43,586 nucleotides of DNA from the NCBI GenBank assembly GCA_963520375.1, contig CAUQQF010000015.1, positions 1 to 43,586 on the forward strand, written 5' to 3'. Both the position numbers and the translations under genes were made by a program. Position 1 is the stretch's first letter; every line of letters begins with the position of its first letter. This document shows, piece by piece, positions 1 to 8,521 of this stretch. The DNA comes from JABCPE02 sp963520375. GTDB lineage: Bacteria > Bacteroidota > Bacteroidia > Flavobacteriales > Weeksellaceae. The notes under the pieces are model-generated. The model worked only from the letters and a program-made list of their open reading frames with translations. It was not told the DNA's origin and made no database searches.

Positions 1-57
1 CTATGTTCTTTTAAAAAATTAACTTGTAACATTTTTTAAGAAAATTTAAATTTTGTA

Positions 58-65
58 CAAATGTA
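58..65 (-). promoter_or_regulatory. Candidate -7 box for a gene beyond the left edge
   Basis: Read on the minus strand the bases are TACATTTG, which fits the Bacteroidetes -7 consensus TAnnTTTG. It points left, away from the lipoprotein gene at 89-496, so it would serve a gene that lies outside the window. The box sits in TACAAATGTAA, which also resembles the palindromes near TerC and the XRE gene. The rest of bases 1-88 is A+T-rich with no gene that I can see. Confidence 0.35.
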
Positions 66-88
66 AGCATTATTGATTAAAAATCTGC

Positions 89-496
89 TTAATTAGAATA
101 TTTTTCAGATTTTGAATTTTTATCAGAAATATCTTTTTCTTCTAACCATATAGACTCATCATAAGTAGTTATTTCTCCTGTATTAGCATTTATCCAAACG
201 CCAAAAACTGCTACCTTTTTCATAACTAAATTACGAAAAGAATATACATAATGATCATCAATAATTAGGGTTGGAGAAAGAAAAGTTTCATCATAATTTA
301 AATCTTTAATTTTTTTCCTATCATATAAATATTTGACATATAAATCATTAGCTTCTTTGACACTAATTTTATATTTCTTTTCTTGAACAATTTCCTCAGA
401 ATATGGAAAAACTTCATGATTTTTTAAATAATTCTCACTTGGATTACAACCCAATAACAATGTAATAAGTGGTATTTTAATAATTATTTTTTGCAT
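89..496 (-). CDS. Small putative lipoprotein
   Basis: This 135-residue protein starts with a short hydrophobic signal peptide ending in a lipobox-like LLLGC (Cys17), so it is probably lipidated and exported. The mature part is hydrophilic, and near its end has NANTGEITTYDE, the kind of 'x-TGEI' turn seen in PepSY-like repeats; I do not recognise the family. It is the last gene of a minus-strand run behind the asparaginase and a second small lipoprotein, 34 bases downstream of the latter. The two lipoproteins share the closing pattern (SGEIIPVSE in the neighbour) and a similar size, so they may be distant paralogs. No terminator hairpin is obvious after it. Function unknown. Confidence 0.75.
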   Translation of the reverse strand: MQKIIIKIPLITLLLGCNPSENYLKNHEVFPYSEEIVQEKKYKISVKEANDLYVKYLYDRKKIKDLNYDETFLSPTLIIDDHYVYSFRNLVMKKVAVFGVWINANTGEITTYDESIWLEEKDISDKNSKSEKYSN

Positions 497-530
497 TTTA
501 TTATATTCTTATACTTTTTTCTCCAAAAAA

Positions 531-881
531 CTATTTTTTGTATTCAGAAACAGGAATAATTTCTCCAGAAACAGGGTCTAAAATACGAACATCCTCTTTG
601 TTTTCTTTATTCACATAAAAAATATGATAAGTCTCAAAACGAACATCCGAGTTGTAGCCCGCCGTTATCTGATAAAACGGCTTTTTCTCGATAAGATCTT
701 CTTCTGTAATAAACGAAATTCCATGCTTTCCATTAGTTATTTTATAGATATGTTTAGATGCCTCCTGCACCATCGGCAGGGCTAAAACTTGGGCTTCAGC
801 CTCTTCCTGTGTATATTTTTTGGCTGGCTGATGACACGAGAAAACAAGAAATGCAAGGACTAAAAAAATACTTTTTTTCAT
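531..881 (-). CDS. Small putative lipoprotein, possible paralog of its neighbour
   Basis: The 116-residue product begins MKKSIFLVLAFLVFSC, a clear SPII signal with Cys16 as the lipidated residue. The mature part starts with a Glu/Ala-rich helix (QEEAEAQVLALP) and ends with a beta-rich segment containing YHIFYVNKE and DPVSGEIIPVSEY. It lies 17 bases after the asparaginase stop, so the two are probably cotranscribed, and 34 bases before the next lipoprotein. I cannot name a family. The PepSY-like closing turn and position suggest a periplasmic accessory role, but that is only a guess from context. Confidence 0.78.
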   Translation of the reverse strand: MKKSIFLVLAFLVFSCHQPAKKYTQEEAEAQVLALPMVQEASKHIYKITNGKHGISFITEEDLIEKKPFYQITAGYNSDVRFETYHIFYVNKENKEDVRILDPVSGEIIPVSEYKK

Positions 882-898
882 TTTTATTTTATTTTTGA

Positions 899-1951
899 TT
901 AATATTCATTAAAATACTTTTGAATCTGCTTCCAATCTTTGGTTTTGGTAAGCGCCAGCATGAGCAGAACTCTAGATTTCTGTGAGTTGAGCGATTGTGA
1001 AGCCACAAAGTGATATTTCGCATCCTCCACTTCTGCATCTGGTGTCGTAGCGCCTGTAGGAACCCGCGAAGAACGGACAATCTGAATACCCTGTTTTTGG
1101 GCTTTTACAGCCAAATCAAAATTAGAATGATACAAATTCCCATTCCCTACACCAGCATAAATAATTCCGTCATATTTCGCATCGATAAAGGCCTTCATCG
1201 GAAGTTCCGAAGCATTGGCATAGCCATAGACTATCCCTACTTTCGGCAGGGAAGTGAGCGAAGCCACATCAAAAACTGATTTTGTAGTATGCAGATTTTG
1301 AGGCGTTTTACTGAAATAAACTTTCCCATTATGGATATAACCTATTTTGCCAGAATTTGCTCCTGTAAAGGTTTCCACGGCGGTAGTGTGGTGTTTTATC
1401 ACATCTTTGGCATCAAGGATATTTTCATTCATCACTACGACTACGCCTTTATTTCCTGTGTTTTTATCAGATGCAGCGACCACGGCGTTATATAAATTAA
1501 GCGGTCCATCCGCACTAATTCCCGTGGAAGGGCGCATAGCACCGACCATCACTACTGGTTTAGAGCTATGAACTGTAAGATTCAGGAAATACGCCGTTTC
1601 CTCCATCGTGTCTGTTCCGTGGGTAACCACTACTCCATCGTAACCCTCCTTGTTTAGGATTTCGTTTATTCTTTTAGCTAATTTTAGCCAAATTTCATCG
1701 TTCATATCCTGAGAGCCTATTTTTACCAGTTGTTCGACGCTTACTTGGGCTACTTGGTGAATTTCTGGAACGGCCTGTAACAGCTCATCAATGCCCTTTG
1801 CTCCTGCTTTGTAGCTGCTTTCGGTAGAGGATTTACTCACTCCTGCGATGGTTCCGCCTGTGGCTATAATTCTGATTTTCGGTTTTTGTGCAAAAAGCAA
1901 AGCCGAAATTTGAAGAATAAAAATTAAAATTATTTTAGATTTTAGTTTCAT
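899..1951 (-). CDS. ansB: Type II (secreted) L-asparaginase
   Basis: L-asparaginase hydrolyses asparagine to aspartate and ammonia. The 350-residue protein carries an N-terminal signal peptide (about 1-21, ending ALLFA-Q), so it works in the periplasm like type II enzymes. Both catalytic motifs are present: TGGTIAG with nucleophile Thr34, and VVTHGTDTMEE with Thr113-Asp114. The SQD substrate loop is at 80-82. The length fits the family once the signal peptide is counted. It heads a minus-strand run with two small lipoproteins. I see no TAnnTTTG box in the 60 bases upstream. Glutaminase side activity cannot be judged from sequence. Confidence 0.95.
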   Translation of the reverse strand: MKLKSKIILIFILQISALLFAQKPKIRIIATGGTIAGVSKSSTESSYKAGAKGIDELLQAVPEIHQVAQVSVEQLVKIGSQDMNDEIWLKLAKRINEILNKEGYDGVVVTHGTDTMEETAYFLNLTVHSSKPVVMVGAMRPSTGISADGPLNLYNAVVAASDKNTGNKGVVVVMNENILDAKDVIKHHTTAVETFTGANSGKIGYIHNGKVYFSKTPQNLHTTKSVFDVASLTSLPKVGIVYGYANASELPMKAFIDAKYDGIIYAGVGNGNLYHSNFDLAVKAQKQGIQIVRSSRVPTGATTPDAEVEDAKYHFVASQSLNSQKSRVLLMLALTKTKDWKQIQKYFNEY

Positions 1952-2033
1952 GAAAAGTTTGATTTATTTGGTAAATCTAATCAATATTTTTAATTCTAAA
2001 AATAGATTTTAGCCTTTTCAAATATTTTTTTAA

Positions 2034-2041
2034 TACTTTTG
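2034..2041 (+). promoter_or_regulatory. -7 box of the DUF5686-prmA-WbqC-PDE-S8 unit
   Basis: TACTTTTG matches TAnnTTTG exactly and ends 20 bases before the ATG at 2062. No equally good box precedes the next four genes, which agrees with one long transcript. A -33 element is not evident. Confidence 0.6.
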
Positions 2042-2061
2042 CCTCTTAATCATTTTTTAAA

Positions 2062-4356
2062 ATGCTGAATTCTAAAAAATTATTGCTTACAGGAGCTCTA
2101 TTTATAGGGCTATCCTCTTATGCACAAGAAGATGAAGACAATACAGATGGTTCTAAAAAAATAGAAGCCGTGGTCATCTCTAAAAAAAAGAAGAAAAAGT
2201 ATAAAAATCCAGCTCATGAGATTTTAGCAAAACTAGTTGCAAAAAAACACATCAACAATCCTGATAATCTGAAATCATACTTCTCTGAAAATCAGTCCCG
2301 TATGGAGATAGCATTTAGCAGTCTTGGGGATAAGTTTCAGAATACGAAGGTCTATAAGGATTTGAAAAAGGTAATGGAAGCCTCCAAAGACAGCCTAGGG
2401 AATGATGTGGCGCTTCCTGTTTTTATCTCAGAAAATATTTCGGATTTTTATTATCAAAAAAGCCCTGAAAAGCGCGCCGAAATCATCAAAAAAAGTAAAG
2501 TAGACGGTGTCGGAATAGAGGATAATGCGATGTTTTCCCAGCTGATAAGTTCTACTTTCATCAAATATAATTTCTACAATAATTATATTCATATTTTAGA
2601 CAAAAACTTCATCTCTCCGCTGAATGATAATTTTACTTCAAACTATGATTTTGAGCTGGTGGATAGAGATTTTCAAGTCAATGAAAATGGATATTATAAA
2701 ATCAATTTTAAACCTAAAAGAGCCTCTGATTTGGCTTTTGAAGGGACTTTGCTGATTTCGCACAGCAACTATTCACTTTTCAGAATTACAGCGAAAATAG
2801 GTTCTGCGGCTAACCTGAACTTCATCAATAACATTGTAGTAGACCAAGAACTTGAAGAAGTGGGTGATTCTGAAATACACATGCCTGTAAAGTCCCTCGT
2901 TACGCTGGAAACTGCAAAACTGGGCAAAAACGGAATGGCAGGGATTTTAAAATATCATGTTTCGAGCAAAAAAATAAAAATCAACCAAGATTTTGATCAA
3001 AAAATATTCAGCAAACCCATCATTGTTCTTCCAAATGCAAACGACAAAGATGAGCAGTACTGGGAAAAGAACAGACACGAACCGATAACGGAAAGAGAAC
3101 AAAAAGTCTATGCAATGATAGACGAAGTCAAAAATCTCCCTTCGGTGAAGTCTTATATAGATGTTTTGGAAATTATCCTAAGAGGCTATTATGAGGCTGG
3201 AAAAGTGGATTTAGGCCCGATACTCTACACGGCTGGATATAACGATGTGGAGGGGTTCAGGCTGAGAGCAGGATTTAGAACCAATCATAAATTCAGTAAG
3301 AAATGGATTTTCAGCGGATATTTGTCTTACGGATTTAAGGACAGAGAGTTCAAATACGGCGGTGGTATAGATTACATTATTTCACGAGACCCATGGACAC
3401 AGGTGGGGATTTCTGCCCTGCATGATTTAGACCAAGTGGCACTGCAGTATGGCAACTTTTTACTTAAGAAAAATGCGATTTTTGATGCATTTTCTAAAAA
3501 TGGTGATATGCTGATAAGAAAACCTTTCTGGAAGAATAATTATGAAATCTATTTTCAGAGGGATTTTGTAAACTCTATCACTCAGAGGTTTACCCTTAGA
3601 CATTCTACTTTTAACCCATTGTTTGATTTAGCTTATACCAACTACACGGATGAGCATGGGAATGTTTTTAATAATTTCAAAACCACTGAAATGATTTCTG
3701 AAACTCAGTGGAAAATGGGAAGAAAAGCCCTGCAGTCCGATAAAAACAAGCAGGTAATAATGAATAACAATTTTACTCCTACGGTTACTTTCAGGTTTAC
3801 ACATGCCTTTAAGGGAATCATGGGAAGTAATTTTGAATACAATAAAATTTATCTAAATGTCCAGCAAAAAATCCCTATGGGAATTTTAGGACAGGGGAAC
3901 TATTCCCTCACAGCGGGAATTATCCCAGACCGAGTTCCTTTTCCTCTTTTGGAAAACCATTTAGGAAATGAGTTTGTATTTTACAACAGAAATTCATTTA
4001 ACATGATGCGTTTCTTTGAATTTACAAGTAACAGATTTGTTTCCCTACAATACACCCAATATTTGGAAGGTTTGATTACCAATAGGTTACCTTTGATTAA
4101 AAAATTAAATTGGAGAAATCACCTGACTTTCAATTATTTGATAGGAGATTTGGAGGAAAGATTCAACGCAAATGGAGCATTAAACGGCCTAAACGGAAAA
4201 CCATACATAGAAATCGGCTATGGTTTTTCTAATATTTTTAGATTTTTACGAGTAGATTTTGTGCATAGACTTACTCATTTGCACAATACCAGTTCCGTTT
4301 TTGAAACCAATCCGCCTAAATTCAGCATAAAAGTTTCGGCTCAAATAAGATTATAA
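2062..4356 (+). CDS. DUF5686 family outer-membrane beta-barrel protein
   Basis: The 764-residue protein has a signal peptide (about 1-22, ...LSSYAQ), a Lys-rich stretch at about 41-46 and a long beta-rich region that ends in an amphipathic strand (FSIKVSAQIRL), as in outer-membrane barrels. It resembles the Bacteroidetes DUF5686 family, which usually carries an N-terminal CarboxypepD_reg-like domain. Here only a short remnant-like segment (KIEAVVISKKKKKK) precedes the core, so the domain is shortened or lost. It is the first gene of a five-gene run; prmA follows after 9 bases. Molecular function is unknown; a role in envelope assembly or transport is inference. Confidence 0.82.
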   Translation: MLNSKKLLLTGALFIGLSSYAQEDEDNTDGSKKIEAVVISKKKKKKYKNPAHEILAKLVAKKHINNPDNLKSYFSENQSRMEIAFSSLGDKFQNTKVYKDLKKVMEASKDSLGNDVALPVFISENISDFYYQKSPEKRAEIIKKSKVDGVGIEDNAMFSQLISSTFIKYNFYNNYIHILDKNFISPLNDNFTSNYDFELVDRDFQVNENGYYKINFKPKRASDLAFEGTLLISHSNYSLFRITAKIGSAANLNFINNIVVDQELEEVGDSEIHMPVKSLVTLETAKLGKNGMAGILKYHVSSKKIKINQDFDQKIFSKPIIVLPNANDKDEQYWEKNRHEPITEREQKVYAMIDEVKNLPSVKSYIDVLEIILRGYYEAGKVDLGPILYTAGYNDVEGFRLRAGFRTNHKFSKKWIFSGYLSYGFKDREFKYGGGIDYIISRDPWTQVGISALHDLDQVALQYGNFLLKKNAIFDAFSKNGDMLIRKPFWKNNYEIYFQRDFVNSITQRFTLRHSTFNPLFDLAYTNYTDEHGNVFNNFKTTEMISETQWKMGRKALQSDKNKQVIMNNNFTPTVTFRFTHAFKGIMGSNFEYNKIYLNVQQKIPMGILGQGNYSLTAGIIPDRVPFPLLENHLGNEFVFYNRNSFNMMRFFEFTSNRFVSLQYTQYLEGLITNRLPLIKKLNWRNHLTFNYLIGDLEERFNANGALNGLNGKPYIEIGYGFSNIFRFLRVDFVHRLTHLHNTSSVFETNPPKFSIKVSAQIRL

Positions 4357-4365
4357 TTTAGAAAA

Positions 4366-5196
4366 ATGCAAAAATACCTTGAACTTAATATAAAAATAGA
4401 ACCACTCCAGCCATGGAACGAAATTCTAATGGCGGAGCTGATAAACATTGGTTTTGACAGCTTTACGGAAGAAAATGACGGCATTCTGGCGTATGTTCCA
4501 GAAGAGTCTTTCAGCGAAGATGAGCTAAAAAATCTTTGGCTGCTGAGCCATGATGAGGTTAAAATTTCCTACACCATTCAGGAAATGCCGAATATCAACT
4601 GGAATGAGGAATGGGAAAAGAATTTTTCGCCCATAAATGTGGAAAACAAAGTGCTCATCCGCGCCGAATTTCACGAAAGCCAAAACACGCCATACGAAAT
4701 CATCATTCAGCCCAAAATGTCCTTCGGAACAGGGCATCACGCCACTACTTACCTGATGATTCAGCAGATGCTGGATATGGATTTTAGTGGTAAAAAAGTG
4801 CTGGACATCGGCTGTGGGACTTCTATTTTAGCAATTTTTTCAAAACTGAAAGACGCAGAGGATGTTTTAGCCATTGACATCGATGAATGGGCAGTGGAAA
4901 ACTCCAAAGAAAATGCGGAAAGAAACCAAATGAATTTCCGCATAGAACAAGGAACAGCGGAAAATCTTGGAAAGGAAAATTTTGATATTATTTTAGCGAA
5001 TATCAACCGAAATATTTTGATTTCAGACATTCCTACTTATGTTTCGGTTTTGAACAACGGCGGAAAACTCCTGCTTTCAGGACTTTGTTTCTTCGATGTC
5101 AATGATATTTTGGAAGTCTGCACAAAGCATGATTTAGTTCTAAAAAACCAAGTCCAAAGAGAAGAATGGGTAAGTCTTCTTTTAGAAAAACCTTAA
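4366..5196 (+). CDS. prmA: Ribosomal protein L11 methyltransferase
   Basis: PrmA trimethylates ribosomal protein L11 using S-adenosylmethionine. The 276-residue product has an N-terminal substrate-recognition domain (about 1-90), the family signature GTGHH at 121-125, the SAM-binding loop DIGCG at 147-151, the acidic VLAIDID strand end, and LANIN at about 210-214 where methyltransferases often carry NPPY-like motifs. Length is slightly below that of enterobacterial PrmA (about 290). It lies between DUF5686 (9-base gap) and WbqC (10-base gap), so translation is probably coupled. Nothing looks broken. Confidence 0.95.
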   Translation: MQKYLELNIKIEPLQPWNEILMAELINIGFDSFTEENDGILAYVPEESFSEDELKNLWLLSHDEVKISYTIQEMPNINWNEEWEKNFSPINVENKVLIRAEFHESQNTPYEIIIQPKMSFGTGHHATTYLMIQQMLDMDFSGKKVLDIGCGTSILAIFSKLKDAEDVLAIDIDEWAVENSKENAERNQMNFRIEQGTAENLGKENFDIILANINRNILISDIPTYVSVLNNGGKLLLSGLCFFDVNDILEVCTKHDLVLKNQVQREEWVSLLLEKP

Positions 5197-5206
5197 TCCA
5201 AATAAA

Positions 5207-5821
5207 ATGCAAACAGTCTTATTACCAATATTTTACCTCCCTCCTATTTCTTGGTTTTCTGAGTTTTGTAATTCGGAAAATCAGATTATTTTGGAGCAAG
5301 AGGAACACTTCCCAAAGCAGACTTACCGAAATAGAGCCTGTATTTTTGGGGCAAATGGAAAACTGCCTTTAATCATCCCAATAAACCACAACGGGAAAAG
5401 AGCTTTCCGAGATATAGAAATATCATACTCCGAAAGATGGCAGTCGCTCCATTGGAAATCAATAAAAACAGCTTATCAGTCTTCTCCTTACTTTGAATTT
5501 TATGAAGATCAGCTGAGCAAAGTTTATGAAAATCAACCCAAATTTTTAATTGATTTCAACCTAAAAAGTCTGGAAATTCTCCAAAAATTATTGAAAACCA
5601 ACATAAGTTTCTCACTGACAGAGGAATACATCAAAACGCCTTCTGTAAAGGATTTTAGGGAAAGTTTTTCAGCAAAAATAGAACCTTCCTTCCAGCAGGA
5701 GGAATATTATCAAACTTTTTCTGATAAACTGGGCTTTATCAAAGACCTTTCCGTAGTAGATTTGCTCTGCAATCTGGGGCCTGAGGCTGGTTCTTACCTA
5801 AAAAATCATAGAAATGAATAA
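5207..5821 (+). CDS. WbqC-like family protein
   Basis: The 204-residue protein begins with the family-typical N-terminus (TVLLPIFYLPPISWF), followed by ENQIILEQEEHFPKQTYRNR and LPLIIPI, which I recognise as WbqC-like. Members sit in O-antigen and other loci, and a glycine or acyl transferase role on sugars has been suggested, but the reaction is not settled. Here it is embedded between prmA and a phosphodiesterase gene, not in a polysaccharide cluster. Its stop overlaps the next start by 8 bases, which suggests translational coupling. Confidence 0.82.
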   Translation: MQTVLLPIFYLPPISWFSEFCNSENQIILEQEEHFPKQTYRNRACIFGANGKLPLIIPINHNGKRAFRDIEISYSERWQSLHWKSIKTAYQSSPYFEFYEDQLSKVYENQPKFLIDFNLKSLEILQKLLKTNISFSLTEEYIKTPSVKDFRESFSAKIEPSFQQEEYYQTFSDKLGFIKDLSVVDLLCNLGPEAGSYLKNHRNE

Positions 5822-6755
5822 GAAAATTATTTTTCCGCTGATTTTCTTGGGACAGCTGTTTGCTGCACAGAGTTTTAAAATCATTCCTTTGGGCGTTTTT
5901 GGCGGAATAGATGAAAGCAATCTTTCTTCTTATCTCATCTCTGAGCCGAGCAAAGAGTCTTATCTGGCTCTGGATGCAGGAACTATCCATACAGGACTGA
6001 AAGTTTATTTACAAAAAAACAGGAAAAAAGAAAGTCCAGAGCAATTTTTAAAAGATAAAATCAAGGGATATTTCATCTCACATCCGCATTTTGACCACAG
6101 CTCGGGGCTGGTTATTAACTCGCCCGAAGATTCTAAAAAGAACATTTACGGAGCGGAATTTGTGATAGAAGCCCTTAAAAAACATCATTTTTCTTGGGAA
6201 GCTTGGGCTAATTTTGCCAATGAAGGCGAAAAACCTATTTTGGGAAAATACACCTACAAAAAACTGAACACAGATGAATGGACAAGTGTGGAAAATACTG
6301 GTTTACAGCTGAAAATGTATTATCTAAGCCACACAGGGAAAAATCTAAGTTCGGCGGCGCTTATAAAAAACTCTGAAAATCAATACTTTGTATATCTAGG
6401 AGATACGGGTGCGGATAGAATTGAGGGAACGGAGCAGCTTGCCGATTTATGGAAAGCCATCGCTCTGATTATCAAAGAAAAAAGGCTGAAAGGCGTCGCC
6501 ATAGAATGTTCTTATAGTAACGAACAACCTGAAAACCAGCTGTATGGACACCTCACTCCTCGCCTATTGACCGAGGAAATGGAGAACTTGGAGAAACTTG
6601 TCGGCGAAGAAGGTCTGAAAGATTTAAATCTCATCATCACCCACATCAAACCTAAGAAAAACATTCATCAAAAAGTTAAAAGAGAGTTAAATGTTTTGTA
6701 TAAAAAAGGGATAAAAATTATCTTTGCTGAACAAGGAAAAGTAATTAATTTATAA
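5814..6755 (+). CDS. Class II 3',5'-cyclic-nucleotide phosphodiesterase (MBL fold)
   Basis: The 313-residue protein has a signal-like N-terminus (KIIFPLIFLGQLFAAQ) and then a metallo-beta-lactamase fold. The metal-binding motif HPHFDH (His90, His92, Asp94, His95) and the later SHTGK, GDTGAD and THIKP segments match class II cyclic-nucleotide phosphodiesterases (yeast PDE1 type). These hydrolyse cAMP/cGMP. The signal peptide would place it in the periplasm, as for CpdP of Vibrio, so the substrate could be extracellular cyclic nucleotide. It overlaps WbqC by 8 bases and precedes the S8 peptidase by 14 bases. Physiological substrate is unproven. Confidence 0.85.
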   Translation: MNKKIIFPLIFLGQLFAAQSFKIIPLGVFGGIDESNLSSYLISEPSKESYLALDAGTIHTGLKVYLQKNRKKESPEQFLKDKIKGYFISHPHFDHSSGLVINSPEDSKKNIYGAEFVIEALKKHHFSWEAWANFANEGEKPILGKYTYKKLNTDEWTSVENTGLQLKMYYLSHTGKNLSSAALIKNSENQYFVYLGDTGADRIEGTEQLADLWKAIALIIKEKRLKGVAIECSYSNEQPENQLYGHLTPRLLTEEMENLEKLVGEEGLKDLNLIITHIKPKKNIHQKVKRELNVLYKKGIKIIFAEQGKVINL

Positions 6756-6769
6756 ATAACAAATTTACA

Positions 6770-8437
6770 ATGAAAAAAGTACTCATTGCAGCGGCGTTTT
6801 TAGCGTCTTTTAGTTTTGCTTTTGCACAAGACAAAATGCAAAATAATGATTTGAAAACTTGGTATCACAAAGATTTTTCAACTACCAATGTTTATGGTGT
6901 TAATACCAACAATGCTTACAAATTCTTAGAATCCAAAGGATTAAAGCCAAGAACTGTTGTAGTAGGTGTTTTGGACAGCGGTGTGGAAGTAGACCACCCA
7001 GGGCTGATTAACAACATGTGGAAAAACCCAAATGAAATCCCAAACAATGGTATAGATGATGATAAAAACGGATATGTAGATGATATCTATGGATGGAACT
7101 TCATCGGTGGAAAAACAGCTGATGTAGATGCTGATAACCTAGAAGTGACTAGAATGGTTAAAAAATATCAGCCGATATTTGAAGGAACCGATTCTGCTAA
7201 AAACAGAGCAAATCAGGCAAAAATGCCAGAAGAATATGCTATGTACCAAAAGTCTAAAAAACTATTTGATGAAAAAGGTTCAGAAGCTAAGCAGTATTAT
7301 CAATATTTTTCTGGGTTTAATAATGCTATCCCAAGTATCATAAAAACTCTAAATGGAAAGACTTTGACTAAAACTAATTTAGCAGCGATAAAACCTGCTT
7401 CTCAAGAAGACAGCAGAAACTTGCAGATTTTAAATTCTCTTGTTCAAGAGGCTGAAAATGTAGGAAAAACTCCAAAAGAAGTTGAAGAATTATTGAGAAA
7501 AGAGGTAGATGGTGCCCTAAAACACTACGAATCTCAGGCTACAAAACACTACAACCTTGATTTTGACCCAAGAAAAGAAATCGTAGGAGATAATTATGAT
7601 AATTATAACGAAAAACACTACGGAAACAACCATTACGAAGGGCCTGATGCATCTCACGGAACGCATGTTTCTGGAATCATCGCAGGACTTCCTCACGGAA
7701 ATGAAGTTCAGTATGGTGTAGCTCATAAAGTGGCTAAAATCATGACTGTAAGAGCCGTTCCAGACGGAGACGAAAGAGATAAAGATGTTGCTAATGCCAT
7801 CAGATACGCAGTAGACAACGGAGCTAAAATCCTTAACATGAGTTTTGGTAAGGCTGTATCTCCAGGAAAAAAATATGTTTGGGATGCGATGAAATACGCA
7901 GAGAAAAAAGGTGTTCTTCTGGTAAAAGCAGCAGGAAATGACAATCAAAACATCGGAGAAAATGAGTATTTCCCTACTAATTTCATGAAGCAATCAGACG
8001 AAAAACCATTCGTTAGCAACATGATAGTGGTAGGAGCTAGCACAAATAACAACCAAAACCTAAGAGCTAGATTCTCTAACTACAATGGTAAAATGGTAGA
8101 TGTTTTTGCGCCAGGGCAAGAAATCTACTCTACTGTTCCAGATGCTAAATACGAATACCTACAAGGAACTTCTATGGCATCTCCAGTGGTAGCAGGTGCG
8201 GCAGCTGTGCTTTGGGCATATATGCCAAGCCTTACTCCTCAGCAGATAAAAGAAGCACTCGTAAAAACAGTAAATAAATCTACTGTAAATGCGAATGTAG
8301 ATTCTAATGCAAACTTTGACCAAATTTCAGTTGCAGGAGGTGTAATAGACCTTTACAAAGCGGCTCAGTATGCTTATGATAATTTTTACAACAAAAAAGG
8401 AGTAAAAACAAACAGAAAAGCAGCTAAGGCAAAATAA
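6770..8437 (+). CDS. Secreted S8 (subtilisin-like) serine peptidase with a large insert
   Basis: The 555-residue protein has a signal peptide (1-19/20, ...FSFAFAQ). The catalytic triad is complete: Asp69 in VLDSG, His296 in SHGTHVSG and Ser468 in GTSMASP, with oxyanion-hole Asn390 in AAGND. The Asp-to-His distance is about 227 residues, against a few tens in classical subtilisins; residues about 110-285 form a charged, probably helical insert. The protein ends in a Lys/Ala tail (NRKAAKAK) and has no type IX C-terminal domain, so Sec export to periplasm is the simple prediction. It is the last gene of the plus-strand run and is followed by terminator hairpins. Confidence 0.95.
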   Translation: MKKVLIAAAFLASFSFAFAQDKMQNNDLKTWYHKDFSTTNVYGVNTNNAYKFLESKGLKPRTVVVGVLDSGVEVDHPGLINNMWKNPNEIPNNGIDDDKNGYVDDIYGWNFIGGKTADVDADNLEVTRMVKKYQPIFEGTDSAKNRANQAKMPEEYAMYQKSKKLFDEKGSEAKQYYQYFSGFNNAIPSIIKTLNGKTLTKTNLAAIKPASQEDSRNLQILNSLVQEAENVGKTPKEVEELLRKEVDGALKHYESQATKHYNLDFDPRKEIVGDNYDNYNEKHYGNNHYEGPDASHGTHVSGIIAGLPHGNEVQYGVAHKVAKIMTVRAVPDGDERDKDVANAIRYAVDNGAKILNMSFGKAVSPGKKYVWDAMKYAEKKGVLLVKAAGNDNQNIGENEYFPTNFMKQSDEKPFVSNMIVVGASTNNNQNLRARFSNYNGKMVDVFAPGQEIYSTVPDAKYEYLQGTSMASPVVAGAAAVLWAYMPSLTPQQIKEALVKTVNKSTVNANVDSNANFDQISVAGGVIDLYKAAQYAYDNFYNKKGVKTNRKAAKAK

Positions 8438-8450
8438 TAATTAAATAGAA

Positions 8451-8478
8451 AAACGCTTCCAAAATAGGAAGCGTTTTT
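8451..8478. terminator. Rho-independent terminator after the S8 peptidase
   Basis: A 10-bp perfect stem (AAACGCTTCC/GGAAGCGTTT) with a six-base loop ends in a T run on the plus strand. The A run in front of it makes it usable from the minus side too. Confidence 0.85.
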
Positions 8479-8489
8479 AATTGTAAATA

Positions 8490-8518
8490 AACACCACCAT
8501 TTCAGTGGTGTTATTTTG
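8490..8518. terminator. Second hairpin between the convergent S8 and repeat-protein genes
   Basis: AACACCAC pairs with GTGGTGTT across a seven-base loop. The following tracts are only partly T-rich, so it is weaker than the hairpin before it. It sits directly after the stop of the minus-strand repeat protein and probably ends that transcript. Confidence 0.6.
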
Positions 8519-8521
8519 TTT

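Noticed and set aside
1010..1571. Three plus-strand frames inside the asparaginase gene
   Set aside because: They are antisense to a complete enzyme with both catalytic motifs and show no independent features.
5739..5990. Minus-strand frame across the WbqC/PDE junction
   Set aside because: It overlaps two recognised plus-strand genes and lacks any domain or signal.
7517..7993. Open frames on the minus strand across the S8 peptidase gene
   Set aside because: They mirror the conserved catalytic His/Asn region of a clear peptidase and have low-complexity, Cys/Phe-rich translations.
6770..8437. S8 peptidase as a type IX secretion substrate
   Set aside because: The protein ends in a Lys/Ala tail without a type IX C-terminal domain.
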